Assembly (NCBI RefSeq): GCF_014648175.1
Contig: NZ_BMQP01000045.1
Coordinates: forward strand, 1 to 64,000
Length of the DNA stretch: 64,000 nucleotides
Origin: Planobispora rosea
Lineage (GTDB): Bacteria > Actinomycetota > Actinomycetes > Streptosporangiales > Streptosporangiaceae
Reading direction: 5' to 3'
A program made the translations under genes and the position numbers. The notes under the pieces were generated by a model that was not told where the DNA came from, did not search any database, and worked only from the letters and a program-made list of their open reading frames with translations. Every line of letters starts with the position of its first letter. Position 1 is the first letter of the stretch. Shown piece after piece: positions 1-9,160 of the stretch.

Positions 1-516
1 GCTGAAGGAACGCATCCATGCCATATCAAACGAGCGACCACCAAATGAGTCACGCTCTAAAGCGGCCCTGACCGGGCCGCACGCGCCGTCGACTCGACGC
101 GGGCCGGCCACGCCGCTGGGGCTCTGCGACCGGCCCGCACAGCGCCGGTCGGCAGGCGCGGACGAGAGGACAGGGCCGCGAGGCCGGGGAAGCGCACACC
201 CGGGTCACGGGGTTGAGCTCATCCGCGCAGGCGCGCGCAGACACAGGGCTGGCCTTACTGCATGCCTCCGGCGGGGGCACTCCGGCTCCGGGCAGGCCAA
301 GATCACAGCGTGCGGTGGTGGAGTGGTTGCGGCGGAAGCCTGCCCGCCTGCCGTCGCTCCAGGACAAGCCCTAGCAGACCAGCCGCGGGGCCGCCTTCGT
401 TCCATCGCGGACGTGACGCCGGGCGCGCGGCCGGACAGCCCCACGGCTGGCCCGCCATCCCTGCGGGTGGGACGACGGCAGACGGGGCAGGCCAGGAGGG
501 AGTTGCTGGCCCATGC
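1..516. other. Left edge, no gene assigned
   Basis: I see no convincing coding frame here; the open frames are arginine- and proline-rich translations typical of non-coding strands in GC-rich DNA. The only clear structure is a hairpin near the left end, which probably closes a gene lying outside the window. Confidence 0.5.
62..80. terminator. GC hairpin, likely terminator
   Basis: GCGGCCC and GGGCCGC form a perfect 7-bp stem around a 5-nt loop. There is no T-run. It probably ends a transcript entering from the left of the window. Confidence 0.4.
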
Positions 517-1047
517 TCACAATCCATGGTCCCGTTGGTACTTCTCTGGGTCTCGGAAGTACTCGGAAGCGACACTCGTCGACTTCACCACCATGGGGTC
601 TGCCAAGGGGGCGGGCCATATCTGAAGGTAGTGGTCATCACCGGCGTCCTCCGCGCCCTCAAGATCCATGCCTTTGACGTGATATCGAATGCGGTAGGTG
701 CCAGGGCCGGCCGGGAGACATGGCACGGGGCACATCACGGCTTCATCGAAGGTGAATCCAGTCATCTCTACCTCGCCCGACATGGACACGAAGCCGATTT
801 CCATGATGTCTTCGTATGCCGCAAGAGCCGCCCCAGGGTCCTGGTCCGCAACGGTCACGGTGAAGTTGGCCGGCCCCCATTGGTGGGTGATATGGAGATT
901 GACGCACCCCTGCTCGACCTCGATGAACCCGATGGACTGAGCCGGTGTATCGCCGTATCCACCCGGGTTCTTATCCAGCAGATGGGCGATACCGCAATCT
1001 TGAACTTCGACCGTCAGTCGTACAGTGCGAGTCTCATCATTGTCCAT
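517..1047 (-). CDS. Hypothetical acidic protein, 176 aa
   Basis: I do not recognise this protein. It is acidic, soluble and of normal actinobacterial composition, beginning MDNDETRTV. The middle resembles a beta-rich sandwich, with alternating hydrophobic stretches such as NFTVTVADQDPGA. There is no signal peptide or membrane segment. No strong Shine-Dalgarno sequence precedes the ATG at 1047. The next gene, on the same strand, starts about 1 kb further right and is also of unknown function. Steady third-position GC supports a real gene, but no role can be given. Confidence 0.55.
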   Translation of the reverse strand: MDNDETRTVRLTVEVQDCGIAHLLDKNPGGYGDTPAQSIGFIEVEQGCVNLHITHQWGPANFTVTVADQDPGAALAAYEDIMEIGFVSMSGEVEMTGFTFDEAVMCPVPCLPAGPGTYRIRYHVKGMDLEGAEDAGDDHYLQIWPAPLADPMVVKSTSVASEYFRDPEKYQRDHGL

Positions 1048-1352
1048 GGGAGTGAAGCGTAGACACCCTCACCGACAAGATGGTTGAGCCCACAATAGGC
1101 GAACCCGAGGTCAACGAGTCGCCTCGAACAGAACCCGGCCTTCAGTTCGGGAGGCGCAACCATCGAGTGGCAAAGTGAGTGACGTCCGGGGCGCACATGG
1201 CGACGCGGCCATGCATGTCAATGCACGCCAATCGTGAGGGTCACCAGGTGAAACACCACGTTGCGTGATCAGCACGTCTGCTTCACACCCAAGGAGTCAG
1301 TGAACTTTTCATCCTCTATCGCGCCCGAAGCCTCGAAAGCCCGTGATCACCT
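1048..1352. other. Intergenic gap
   Basis: This gap lies between two unknown genes on the minus strand. I see no gene, tRNA or strong hairpin; it may hold the promoter of the leftward gene. Confidence 0.4.
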
Positions 1353-2042
1353 TCAGTCGAACCAGACGACCAGCCGCACACCGTCGTCTCCGAACCGCTC
1401 AGCCAAAGCCCGCATCACGCTAAAGACGTGCTCCCATCCCGTCCCCGGTCCCAGCGCGTGCAGCCGTGTCACCGGGCCGTATTCGAGCGTCGCTCCGGCG
1501 ACCTGCCACCGGCCTGCTGGGACCACGGTGGGCGAGACGTCCAGCGGCGGCGTGCCGTACTGCTCAACGACCTCGTCGGGCCATCGGTCGTCGATCCGGT
1601 ATCTGCGGATCGTATGGGGCATGGAGGTCGGCCCTGATCGAACTTCAAGCATTCCCCGGGCCGCAGGACGGGCAGACATGTCGAGATCACGAAGCTGCGA
1701 CCAGGAGACCCACGTGCAGCCGTGTACGGCAGCATCGGATCGTGCGCAGCCTTCGTAGTCGGCACGGACCCGTTCCGACACATCGGCTGGTAGACCGCGG
1801 CCGGCCGCGACCGGAGGCCATCCAAGCCAGTTGCGGATCCCGAAGAGGCAACCGAAGGCCACATAATCGCTGCCGTCATGGAGCGGATAGAGGGACATGG
1901 ACGTCAACCACGGCTCACCCTCGTACCCGTCCTCGTCAGCGGACGGGTGCCGGACCTCGATGAAACCGTAGATGTCAGTGGGCACCACGACAGGGTAGAT
2001 GAATCGAGATCCGTTACCGCTTACCGGCATTGTGGTGATCAT
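1353..2042 (-). CDS. Hypothetical protein, 229 aa
   Basis: An unrecognised cytoplasmic protein without signal peptide or transmembrane segments. It is rich in aromatic residues (FIYPVVVPTDIYGF near the N terminus; HTIRRYRIDDRWPDE in the second half). Two ATG starts are possible, at 2042 and 2030, and neither has a convincing ribosome binding site. It is in the same orientation as the unknown gene at 517-1047. No pathway can be assigned. Confidence 0.55.
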   Translation of the reverse strand: MITTMPVSGNGSRFIYPVVVPTDIYGFIEVRHPSADEDGYEGEPWLTSMSLYPLHDGSDYVAFGCLFGIRNWLGWPPVAAGRGLPADVSERVRADYEGCARSDAAVHGCTWVSWSQLRDLDMSARPAARGMLEVRSGPTSMPHTIRRYRIDDRWPDEVVEQYGTPPLDVSPTVVPAGRWQVAGATLEYGPVTRLHALGPGTGWEHVFSVMRALAERFGDDGVRLVVWFD

Positions 2043-2362
2043 CCGCCTACCAGGGGCTGTTCTACATCATCGGGCGAACACCGGACCCGCGATCACGCTG
2101 TGACCAGCCGCCTATCCACCGAGGATGAAAAACCTCAGTGCCCGGTGCTACGTGTGAGACCGCATGACGTCGACAGACCGCATCATCCGATCGCCGTGAT
2201 TGGCTGACAGGCTGGAGGGGAGCCAGATCGGGAGCCATCCAGGGTGAACGAGCGCGAACGTGACTGAACTAGGTTGACCGGGAGACCTCGTGCCTGAATC
2301 CGTGCGAACTGATCCAAATGGGGAGATCCTGGTTCGAGTCCTATCGCGGGAGCCGCAAGACG

Positions 2363-2393
2363 AAGGCCCCGGGAGCAATGCTTTCGGGGCCTT
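2363..2393 (+). terminator. Rho-independent terminator
   Basis: AAGGCCCCG pairs with CGGGGCCTT in a 9-bp stem with a 13-nt loop, followed by a pyrimidine-rich tail ending CTCTTTTTGG. No gene was identified upstream on the plus strand. A T-arm-like sequence (GGTTCGAGTCC near 2332) lies just before it, but I could not complete a tRNA. Confidence 0.55.
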
Positions 2394-2595
2394 GCTGCTT
2401 CTCGTCCTCTTTTTGGAGGACAAAATATGGGGAATCACGGAAGATGATGAACAGCGCACTCCGCGTCGTCGTGATCGCGCCTGATGGCGCGGGCGAGACG
2501 GCTCGGGTGCGAGGTTGCCGCGGACTGTGACGATCGCAGCGGGGAAGGGCCGCTGCGGAAAGGGCACCGCGCCGCCCGGAACGGTCGCCGTGCCT

Positions 2596-3828
2596 GTGAG
2601 CCACGCATGGGTGGTTGTTCAGTTGCTGACCTGGCGAAGGTCCCGGCGGAGAGAGCCGGAGCCGGTCCACGGTGTCCACGGTCTCCCAGGAGGAGCCCCA
2701 GAACGTTCGGCGGGGTACGCCGACCCGGCGGCCGCCGAGGAATTCCTGATGATGTTCCACGCCGAGAACCCCGCGGCGGGACCGCTGAAGTCGCGCCTGC
2801 GCGAAGTGCGGGCCGAGATCGCGAGAACGGGGACCTACACGCACACGCCCGGCGAGCTGGCTTTCGGTGCCCGGGTGGCCTGGCGCAACAGCAGCAAGTG
2901 CATCGGGCGGCTCTACTGGCGTTCGCTGCGCGTACGCGACCGCAGGCACGTGGACACCCCCGAGGGTGTCGCGGTGGAGTGCGTGAACCACCTGCGGGAT
3001 GCGGCGCCCGGCCGCCGCATCCGCCCGACGATCACGGTGTTCGCCCCCGACCGGCCGGGGGTGCCCGGCCCCAGGATCTGGAACGAGCAGCTCATCCGGT
3101 ACGCCGGGTACGAGATGGACGACGGCTCGCTCGTCGGCGACCCCCGCTACGGCCGCTTCACCACCATGTTGCGCAAGCTCGGCTGGCCGGGAGGCCCCGG
3201 CACCCCGTTCGACGTGCTGCCGCTGGCCGTCTCGATCGGGGGCGGGTCGCCGCTGCTGTCGACGATCCCCGGAGACGCGGTGCTGGAGGTGCCGCTGACC
3301 CACCCGGTCTACCCCTGGTTCGAACGGCTCGGGCTGCGCTGGCACGCCGTACCGGCCATCTCGAACATGTGCCTGGAGATCGGCGGGATCTGTTACCGCG
3401 CGGCACCGTTCAACGGCTGGTACATGGGAACGGAGATCGGCGCGCGCAACCTGGCCGACGCCGATCGCTACGACCTCCTGCCCACCGTCGCCCGCGCCAT
3501 GGGTCTGGACACCGGCACCGACCGCTCGCTCTGGCGGGACTACGCCCTGGTGGAGCTGAACATCGCCGTGCTGCACTCCTTCGAGAGGGCGGGGGTGACC
3601 ATGACCGACCACCACACCGAGTCCCGGCGCTTCCTGACCCACCTCGACCGGGAGGAGCGGGCGGGCCGGCTCTGCCCGGCCGACTGGAGCTGGATCGTTC
3701 CGCCCATCTCGGCCTCGGCGACCCCCGTCTTCCACCGCTACTACGACGACCGGCAGCTGTCGCCGAACTTCGTCCACCACCGTGACTCGGTCGACCGCGG
3801 GCTGGGCCGCTGCATCGCCCTGTCGTAG
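2596..3828 (+). CDS. nos: Nitric oxide synthase, oxygenase domain
   Basis: Bacterial NOS oxygenase, which oxidises L-arginine to citrulline and nitric oxide with heme and a pterin-type cofactor, using an external reductase. The heme-ligand region WRNSSKCIGR carries the axial Cys at about residue 102. WYMGTEIGARN carries the substrate-binding Glu at about 280. The downstream motifs ALVELNIAVLHS, TDHHT and WIVPPIS are typical of the family. Homology covers roughly the last 357 codons, the usual length of bacterial NOS. The start is uncertain: 2596 is an in-frame GTG, there are alternatives at 2515 and 2611, and the AGGAGG near 2689 has no start codon after it. No reductase gene lies nearby. Family call is firm; the physiological role is unknown. 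Confidence 0.92.
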   Translation: MSHAWVVVQLLTWRRSRRREPEPVHGVHGLPGGAPERSAGYADPAAAEEFLMMFHAENPAAGPLKSRLREVRAEIARTGTYTHTPGELAFGARVAWRNSSKCIGRLYWRSLRVRDRRHVDTPEGVAVECVNHLRDAAPGRRIRPTITVFAPDRPGVPGPRIWNEQLIRYAGYEMDDGSLVGDPRYGRFTTMLRKLGWPGGPGTPFDVLPLAVSIGGGSPLLSTIPGDAVLEVPLTHPVYPWFERLGLRWHAVPAISNMCLEIGGICYRAAPFNGWYMGTEIGARNLADADRYDLLPTVARAMGLDTGTDRSLWRDYALVELNIAVLHSFERAGVTMTDHHTESRRFLTHLDREERAGRLCPADWSWIVPPISASATPVFHRYYDDRQLSPNFVHHRDSVDRGLGRCIALS

Positions 3829-3919
3829 GACGCCGTCGCCGGGGCCGCGCTGTCGCGGGAAGGAGAAAAGGTGTAGAACGTTATTCTGTATTCGCAGGGA
3901 AGAGGGAAGGGGCGCTGAG

Positions 3920-4693
3920 ATGCTGGACCTGGTACTGCCGTCGCTCGACTACGGCGTGCTGACGCTGACCTTCAACCGGCCGGACCGGCTCAACGCCTGG
4001 ACCGACGCGATGGGACGGCGCTACTTCGACCAGCTGGCGGAGGCGGAGGAGAACCCCGACGTCCGGGTGATCGTGGTCACCGGGGCGGGGAGGGGCTTCT
4101 GCGCCGGGGCCGACTTCCAGACGCTGAACGCCATCCAGGACGGCTCCTACGAGAGTGAGCCCGACAAGCGCCCCAACTCCTTCCCGGTCACCATCAGAAA
4201 GCCGATCATCGCCGCCGTCAACGGCGCCTGCGCCGGGCTCGGCATGGTCCACGCCCTCTACTGCGACCTGGTCTTCACCGCCGCGGAGGCCAAGTGGACC
4301 ACCGCCTTCGCCCGCCGCGGCCTGATCGCCGAGTACGGCCTCTCCTGGGTCCTGCCCCGCCTGATCGGTCAGGCCAGGGCCATGGACCTGCTGCTGTCGG
4401 GCCGGACCTTCACCGGCGCCGAGGCCTACGAGCTGGGCCTGGTCGCCCGGTCGGTCCCCGGCGAGAACCTCATGGAGGAGACCCTGGCCTACGCCCGCGA
4501 GCTCGCCACCCACAGCTCCCCGGCCTCCATGGCGGTGATGAAGCAGCAGATCTGGAGCGACTGGAGCACCACCCTCGACGCGGCCGAGTCGGCCGCCGTC
4601 CGCATGATGGTCGAGTCCTTCGGCCGCCCGGACTTCGCCGAGGGCGTCGCCAGCTTCCTGGAACGCCGCGCCCCCGAGTTCCCGCCGCTGTAG
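3920..4693 (+). CDS. Enoyl-CoA hydratase/isomerase family protein
   Basis: Crotonase-fold protein of 257 aa, the family's usual size. GFCAGADF (residues 59-66) and NGACAGLGM (101-109) form the CoA-binding and oxyanion-hole loops. A Glu in EYGLSWVLPRL (about 138) fits one of the two catalytic acids; the other typical Glu is not obvious, so the exact reaction (hydration, isomerisation or another) is open. The ATG at 3920 follows a purine-rich AGGGAAGGGG. It lies about 90 bp after nos on the same strand, so the two may be co-transcribed, although no metabolic link is evident. Confidence 0.85.
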   Translation: MLDLVLPSLDYGVLTLTFNRPDRLNAWTDAMGRRYFDQLAEAEENPDVRVIVVTGAGRGFCAGADFQTLNAIQDGSYESEPDKRPNSFPVTIRKPIIAAVNGACAGLGMVHALYCDLVFTAAEAKWTTAFARRGLIAEYGLSWVLPRLIGQARAMDLLLSGRTFTGAEAYELGLVARSVPGENLMEETLAYARELATHSSPASMAVMKQQIWSDWSTTLDAAESAAVRMMVESFGRPDFAEGVASFLERRAPEFPPL

Positions 4694-4768
4694 CGCCGTA
4701 CGGCGAAGCGGCGCGCGGTCCCCTCCCGGTCCACGTACGGCGAGCCGCCCGGTCAGGGGGCCGCCCGG

Positions 4769-6652
4769 TCAGGCGGCGGCCTCCAGGTCCGCCGGCTGGT
4801 CGAACTGGGTCCGGAACAGCTCCTCGTAGCGGCCACCGGCGGCGAGCAGCTCGGCATGCGTGCCGCGCTCGACGACCCGTCCGTCCTCGACCACCAGGAT
4901 CAGGTCCGCGGCGATCACGGTGGAGAGCCGGTGCGCGATCACCAGGGCGGTCCGCCCGTCCAGCGCCTCGCCCAGCGCCGCCTGCACCGCCGCCTCCGAG
5001 GTGGAGTCCAGGTGCGCCGTGGCCTCGTCGAGGATCACCACCCGGGGGCGGGCCAGCAGCAGCCGCGCGATCGTCAGCCGCTGGCGCTCCCCGCCGGAGA
5101 GCCGGTAGCCGCGCTCGCCCACGACGGTGTCCAGGCCGTCGGGCAGCGCGGCGACGAGGTCGTCGAGCCGGGCGCGGCGCAGCGCCTCCCACAGCTCCTC
5201 CTCCCGAGCCTCCGGCCGAGCCAGGAGCAGGTTCTCGCGGATCGACTCGTGGAACAGGTGGCCGTCCTGCGTCACCATCCCGACCGTCTCGCGGATCGAC
5301 TCGGCCGACAGATCCCGCACGTCCACCCCCGACAGCCGTACGGCGCCGCCCTCGACGTCGTACAGCCGCGGCAGCAACTGCGCGATCGTCGACTTCCCGG
5401 CGCCCGACGACCCCACCAGGGCGACCATCTGCCCCGGCTCGGCACGGAACGACACGCCGTGCAGCACCTCGGCGCCGCCCCGCGTGTCGAGGTTCGCCAC
5501 CTCCTCCAGGGACGCGAGCGAGACCTTCTCCGCCGACGGGTATCCGAAGCGCACGTCCTCGAACTCCACCGACACCGGCCCGTCGGGCACCCGCCGGGCG
5601 TCCGGCCGGTCGGTGATCATGGGCTTGAGGTCGAGCACCTCGAAGACCCGGTCGAAGCTCACCAGTGCGCTCATCACGTCCACCCGGGCTCCGGCCAGCG
5701 CGGTCAGCGGCGCGTACAGGCGGGTGAGCAGCAACGCGAGCGCGACGACGGACCCCGGATCCAGCTGCCCCCGCAGCGCGTAGAACCCGCCCAGGCCGTA
5801 GACCAGCGCCAGCGCCAGCGCCGAGACCAGGGTCAGCGCGGTGACGAACGCCGACTGCACCATCGCCGTGCGCACCCCGATGTCCCGCACCCGCCCGGCC
5901 CGCGCGGCGAACTCGGCCGACTCCCGGGCGGGCCGGCCGAAGAGCTTCACGAGCATCGCGCCGGGCGCGGAGAACCGCTCCGTCATCTGCGTGCCCATCG
6001 CGGCGTTGTGGTCGGCCGCCTCGTGCCGCAGGCGCGCCAGCCGCGCGCCCATCCGCCGCGCGGGCAGCACGAACACCGGGAGCAGCAGCAGCGCGAGCAG
6101 GGTGATCTGCCAGGAGAGACGGATCATCACGGCCAGCGTGAGCACGAGCGTCACCAGGTTGCCCGCCACGGTGGACAGGGTGTCGGTGAAGGCCCGCTGC
6201 GCGCCGATGACGTCGTTGTTCAACCGGCTGACCAGCGCGCCGGTCCGGGTCCGGGTGAAGAAGGCGACCGGCATGCGCTGCACGTGGTCGTAGACGGCGG
6301 TGCGCAGGTCGAGGATCAGGCCCTCGCCGATGCCCGCCGACAACCACCGCGTCAGCAGGCCGAGACCGGCCTCCGCCACCGCGATGACGGCGATGAGCGC
6401 CGCCAGCCCGGTGACGACGCCCGCCTCCGCGCCCCCGACGATCGCGCCGACGGCCTCGCCCGCGAGCACCGGCGTGGCCACCGTCAGAATCGCCGTCACA
6501 ACGCTGAGCAGCAGGAACAACGTCAGACGCCGCCGGTGCGGCCGGGCGAAGGCGCCGATCCGCCGCAGCGTGGCCATGGAGACCGGACGCCGGTCGTTCT
6601 GGGCGTTCATGGTCCGGTACAGCATGTTCCAGGCGGTCACCTCCATGCTCAT
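4769..6652 (-). CDS. ABC transporter, fused permease and ATPase
   Basis: Exporter half-transporter of 627 aa, with about six membrane helices in residues 40-320 followed by a nucleotide-binding domain. Walker A GSSGAGKST is at 414-422, the signature LSGGERQRL at 518-526 and Walker B VVILDEATAHLD at 538-549. The order TMD-NBD and the length match MdlB/MsbA-type exporters, which work as homodimers or heterodimers. No partner half-transporter is adjacent, so a homodimer is likely. Substrate unknown. The start at 6652 is the first of several closely spaced methionines. Confidence 0.88.
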   Translation of the reverse strand: MSMEVTAWNMLYRTMNAQNDRRPVSMATLRRIGAFARPHRRRLTLFLLLSVVTAILTVATPVLAGEAVGAIVGGAEAGVVTGLAALIAVIAVAEAGLGLLTRWLSAGIGEGLILDLRTAVYDHVQRMPVAFFTRTRTGALVSRLNNDVIGAQRAFTDTLSTVAGNLVTLVLTLAVMIRLSWQITLLALLLLPVFVLPARRMGARLARLRHEAADHNAAMGTQMTERFSAPGAMLVKLFGRPARESAEFAARAGRVRDIGVRTAMVQSAFVTALTLVSALALALVYGLGGFYALRGQLDPGSVVALALLLTRLYAPLTALAGARVDVMSALVSFDRVFEVLDLKPMITDRPDARRVPDGPVSVEFEDVRFGYPSAEKVSLASLEEVANLDTRGGAEVLHGVSFRAEPGQMVALVGSSGAGKSTIAQLLPRLYDVEGGAVRLSGVDVRDLSAESIRETVGMVTQDGHLFHESIRENLLLARPEAREEELWEALRRARLDDLVAALPDGLDTVVGERGYRLSGGERQRLTIARLLLARPRVVILDEATAHLDSTSEAAVQAALGEALDGRTALVIAHRLSTVIAADLILVVEDGRVVERGTHAELLAAGGRYEELFRTQFDQPADLEAAA

Positions 6653-6825
6653 CGCGCACCGCCCGTCAAGAGTCGGGGGCGCGAGATCGCGTGCCGCCCG
6701 TTCATGGAGAGTCCCTCACGTGTCTTCATGGGAAGACCCTAAAACCTCAATCTTTGTTGAGGTCAACTGCCGTCCGGCGGGTGTCGGGTTGACCTGCGGC
6801 TCCCCGGACGGGCCGCTCCCCGCTT

Positions 6826-6839
6826 AGAGAGCGCTCTCT
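6826..6839. promoter_or_regulatory. LacI-type operator palindrome
   Basis: A perfect 14-bp palindrome, AGAGAGCGCTCTCT, lies 116 bp upstream of the GH16 glucanase. The AGCGCT core is the hallmark of CebR-like LacI-family operators in actinomycetes, which repress secreted glycan-degrading enzymes until oligosaccharides appear. An AT-rich stretch (TTAAAGTATTGACTTGAG) follows and may be the promoter. The repressor gene is not in the window. Confidence 0.55.
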
Positions 6840-6954
6840 TAAATCCGACTTAAAGTATTGACTTGAGTTGACCGAGGCGACACAGTGGCCACACCTGGTC
6901 TCCATGCTGCAGCGTTATCCGACCGTCTCCCTCGTCCCCCGGAGAGAGGCCGCC

Positions 6955-8352
6955 ATGAGCCACCCCCCATCCAGAAATCGCTCTCTTACCTGGATCTCGG
7001 TCATCCTCGCGGCACTGGTGCTGCCGGTGACCGCGCTCACCGCCCACGCCGCCGTTCCACCGACCCCCTCGGGCTGGTCGCTGGTCTGGAGCGACGACTT
7101 CAACGGCGGCGCCGGATCCCTGCCCTCCTCCACCAACTGGATCATCGACATCGGTCACAACTACCCCGGCGGCCCCGCCAACTGGGGCACCGGTGAGATC
7201 CAGCGCTACACCGACAGTCCCGCGAACGTGAGCCTCGACGGTGGCGGAAACCTCCGCATCACCCCGCTGAAGAACGGCACCGAGTGGACCTCGGCCCGCA
7301 TCGAGACCCGCCGTTCGGACTTCAAGCCCGCCGCCGGCCGCATCCTGCGCATCGAGGGCCGGATCCAGATGCCCAACGTCACCGGCGACGCCGCGCTGGG
7401 CTACTGGCCCGCCTTCTGGGCGCTCGGCGCGCCGTACCGCGGCAACTACCAGAACTGGCCCGCCATCGGCGAGTTCGACATCATGGAGAACGTCAACGGG
7501 ATCAACTCCGTCTGGGGCGTGCTCCACTGCGGCGTGAACCCCGGCGGAGCCTGCAACGAGTCCACCGGTCTCGGCGCCAGCAGGGCCTGCCCCGGAGCGT
7601 CCTGCCAGTCGGCCTTCCACACCTACCGCTTCGAATGGGACCGCAGCGTCACCCCGAACCAGCTGCGCTGGTACGTCGACGGCCAGCTGTTCCACAGCCT
7701 CAGCCAGTCCCGGTTCGACGCCACGACCTGGAACAACATGACCGGTCACCAGGGTTACTTCCTGCTGCTCAACGTGGCCATGGGCGGGGCGTTCCCCAAC
7801 GCGCTGGGCGGCCAGACCCCGACCGCCGCCACCGTTCCCGGCCGGTCGATGCTCGTCGACTACGTGGCCGTCTGGCAGAGCGGCTCCGGCCCCAGCCCCA
7901 CCCCCACCCCCACGGTCACCCCCACCGGCGACCCCGGCGGGGTGGACGCCCGCTCGACCATCCAGGCCGAGCGGTACCAGGCGCAGTCGGGCACCTCGGT
8001 GGAGACCACCACGGACACCGGCGGCGGGCAGAACGTCAGCCGCATCGCCGACGGCGACTGGCTGCGCTTCGACAACGTGCGCTTCGGCGGCACGGCGGCC
8101 ACCCAGTTCAGGGCGCGCGTCGCCTCCGGGGCGCCGGCCGGGGTCAGCGGGCTGGTCCAGGTCCGCCTCGGCAGCCCGACGGCCGCCCCGATCGGTGACT
8201 TCGCCGTCGGCAACACCGGCGGATGGCAGAGCTGGCGCACGGTTCCCGCCAACATCAGAGGGGTGACCGGGACCCACACGGTCTACGTCACCTTCAGCAG
8301 CGGGCAGCCGGCCGACTTCGTCAACCTCAACTGGTTCTCCTTCGGCGACTGA
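6955..8352 (+). CDS. Secreted GH16 endo-beta-glucanase with CBM6-like domain
   Basis: Secreted glycoside hydrolase family 16 enzyme of 465 aa, probably an endo-1,3-beta-glucanase (laminarinase type). A Sec signal peptide with cleavage near AHA-AV covers about residues 1-33. The retaining catalytic motif GEFDIMENVNG places the nucleophile at E173 and acid/base at E178, with D175 between. A proline/threonine linker (about 310-328) leads to a beta-sandwich binding domain (330-465; IQAERY near its start, NLNWFSF at its end) typical of CBM6. The ATG at 6955 was chosen because GGAGAGAGG precedes it and a signal peptide follows directly. A LacI-type operator upstream suggests induction by glucan fragments. 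Confidence 0.9.
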   Translation: MSHPPSRNRSLTWISVILAALVLPVTALTAHAAVPPTPSGWSLVWSDDFNGGAGSLPSSTNWIIDIGHNYPGGPANWGTGEIQRYTDSPANVSLDGGGNLRITPLKNGTEWTSARIETRRSDFKPAAGRILRIEGRIQMPNVTGDAALGYWPAFWALGAPYRGNYQNWPAIGEFDIMENVNGINSVWGVLHCGVNPGGACNESTGLGASRACPGASCQSAFHTYRFEWDRSVTPNQLRWYVDGQLFHSLSQSRFDATTWNNMTGHQGYFLLLNVAMGGAFPNALGGQTPTAATVPGRSMLVDYVAVWQSGSGPSPTPTPTVTPTGDPGGVDARSTIQAERYQAQSGTSVETTTDTGGGQNVSRIADGDWLRFDNVRFGGTAATQFRARVASGAPAGVSGLVQVRLGSPTAAPIGDFAVGNTGGWQSWRTVPANIRGVTGTHTVYVTFSSGQPADFVNLNWFSFGD

Positions 8353-8412
8353 GCCCGTACGGCTCCCGCCGAGTCCCGCGGCTGGGCCCGTACGGCTCCC
8401 GCCGAGCCCCCC

Positions 8413-8438
8413 GGCTCCCGCACCAGTGTGCGGGAGCC
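8413..8438. terminator. Bidirectional terminator hairpin
   Basis: GGCTCCCGCAC and GTGCGGGAGCC form a perfect 11-bp stem with loop CAGT, placed between the convergent glucanase and DUF402 genes. Two further copies of CCCGTACGGCTCCCGCCG lie just upstream. Confidence 0.65.
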
Positions 8439-8476
8439 GTACCCCTCCCACCGGGCGGGACGACGGGGCGGCGGGG

Positions 8477-8977
8477 TCAGGTGACGTGGGCCAGCCAGCG
8501 CGGGCGGGCCGCGAAGGGGGCGGCACGGGTGGCGACGGCCTCGAGGAGGTGCTCGGCCGCGGCCCGGGCGGAGGCGATGACGTCCGCGGGATAGGCGTAG
8601 CGGACCCGGTGCTCCTCGAACTCGTCCTCGTCGTCGAGGAAGACCCGGCCGTCGCGCATGCGGATCACGTCGAGGTCGAGGTCGACCATGGTGACCTCCC
8701 CATCGTTCCACTCCGGCACGGTGGTGACGTCGCAGTAGATCTCGGTCTTGTCCGGCTGGGCGTTGAAGACGGCCGTCCACCACTGGTCGCGGGGGAAGAG
8801 CATCACGAACGCGTGCGGCCACACGACCGGGGGCTCGTGACCCCGGCTGCCGCTGGAACCGGCCGTGCAGCCGGTCCAGACGCCGTGCTCGTCCTCGCCG
8901 AGCAGCAGACCGCGATGGTGCCAGTGCAGAGAACCGTCGAATTTGCGGTACACGACGTTCACGTTTTCGAAGGGCAT
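8477..8977 (-). CDS. DUF402 domain protein
   Basis: A 166-aa protein with the DUF402 (FomD/SA1684-like) barrel. Characteristic are an N-terminal strand pair beginning NVVYRKFDGSLHWHH, the WPHAFVMLFPRDQWWTAVFN segment and the acidic cation-binding stretch VDLDLDVIRMRDGRVFLDDEDEFEEH. Characterised relatives hydrolyse nucleoside phosphates or nucleotidyl conjugates using divalent metals; the substrate here is unknown. It stands alone and converges on the glucanase gene. The start at 8977 gives the standard family length. Confidence 0.75.
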   Translation of the reverse strand: MPFENVNVVYRKFDGSLHWHHRGLLLGEDEHGVWTGCTAGSSGSRGHEPPVVWPHAFVMLFPRDQWWTAVFNAQPDKTEIYCDVTTVPEWNDGEVTMVDLDLDVIRMRDGRVFLDDEDEFEEHRVRYAYPADVIASARAAAEHLLEAVATRAAPFAARPRWLAHVT

Positions 8978-9160
8978 GCTCCGACCCTAGGAGCTCGGGC
9001 ACTCCGGCGCGGTTATCCGCTCGCGGCGGCGTCGGCGCCGGAGGTACCGTGATCGTATGACTGCCCAGGTGATGACGACCCGCTGACACCGGTCACGTTG
9101 CCGAGGCCCCGAAACAGGGGCCTCGACCTGGCTGCCGGAGCCCCGTCACCGGAGGTTCCG

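Noticed and set aside
2300..2362. tRNA gene before the terminator at 2363
   Set aside because: GGTTCGAGTCC looks like a T loop, but the T stem has two mismatches and no acceptor, D or anticodon arm can be formed upstream. At most it is a distant remnant.
2341..3780. Long minus-strand frame opposite nos
   Set aside because: Val/Gly/Arg-rich translation of the complement of a GC-rich gene; the plus-strand frame has unmistakable NOS motifs.
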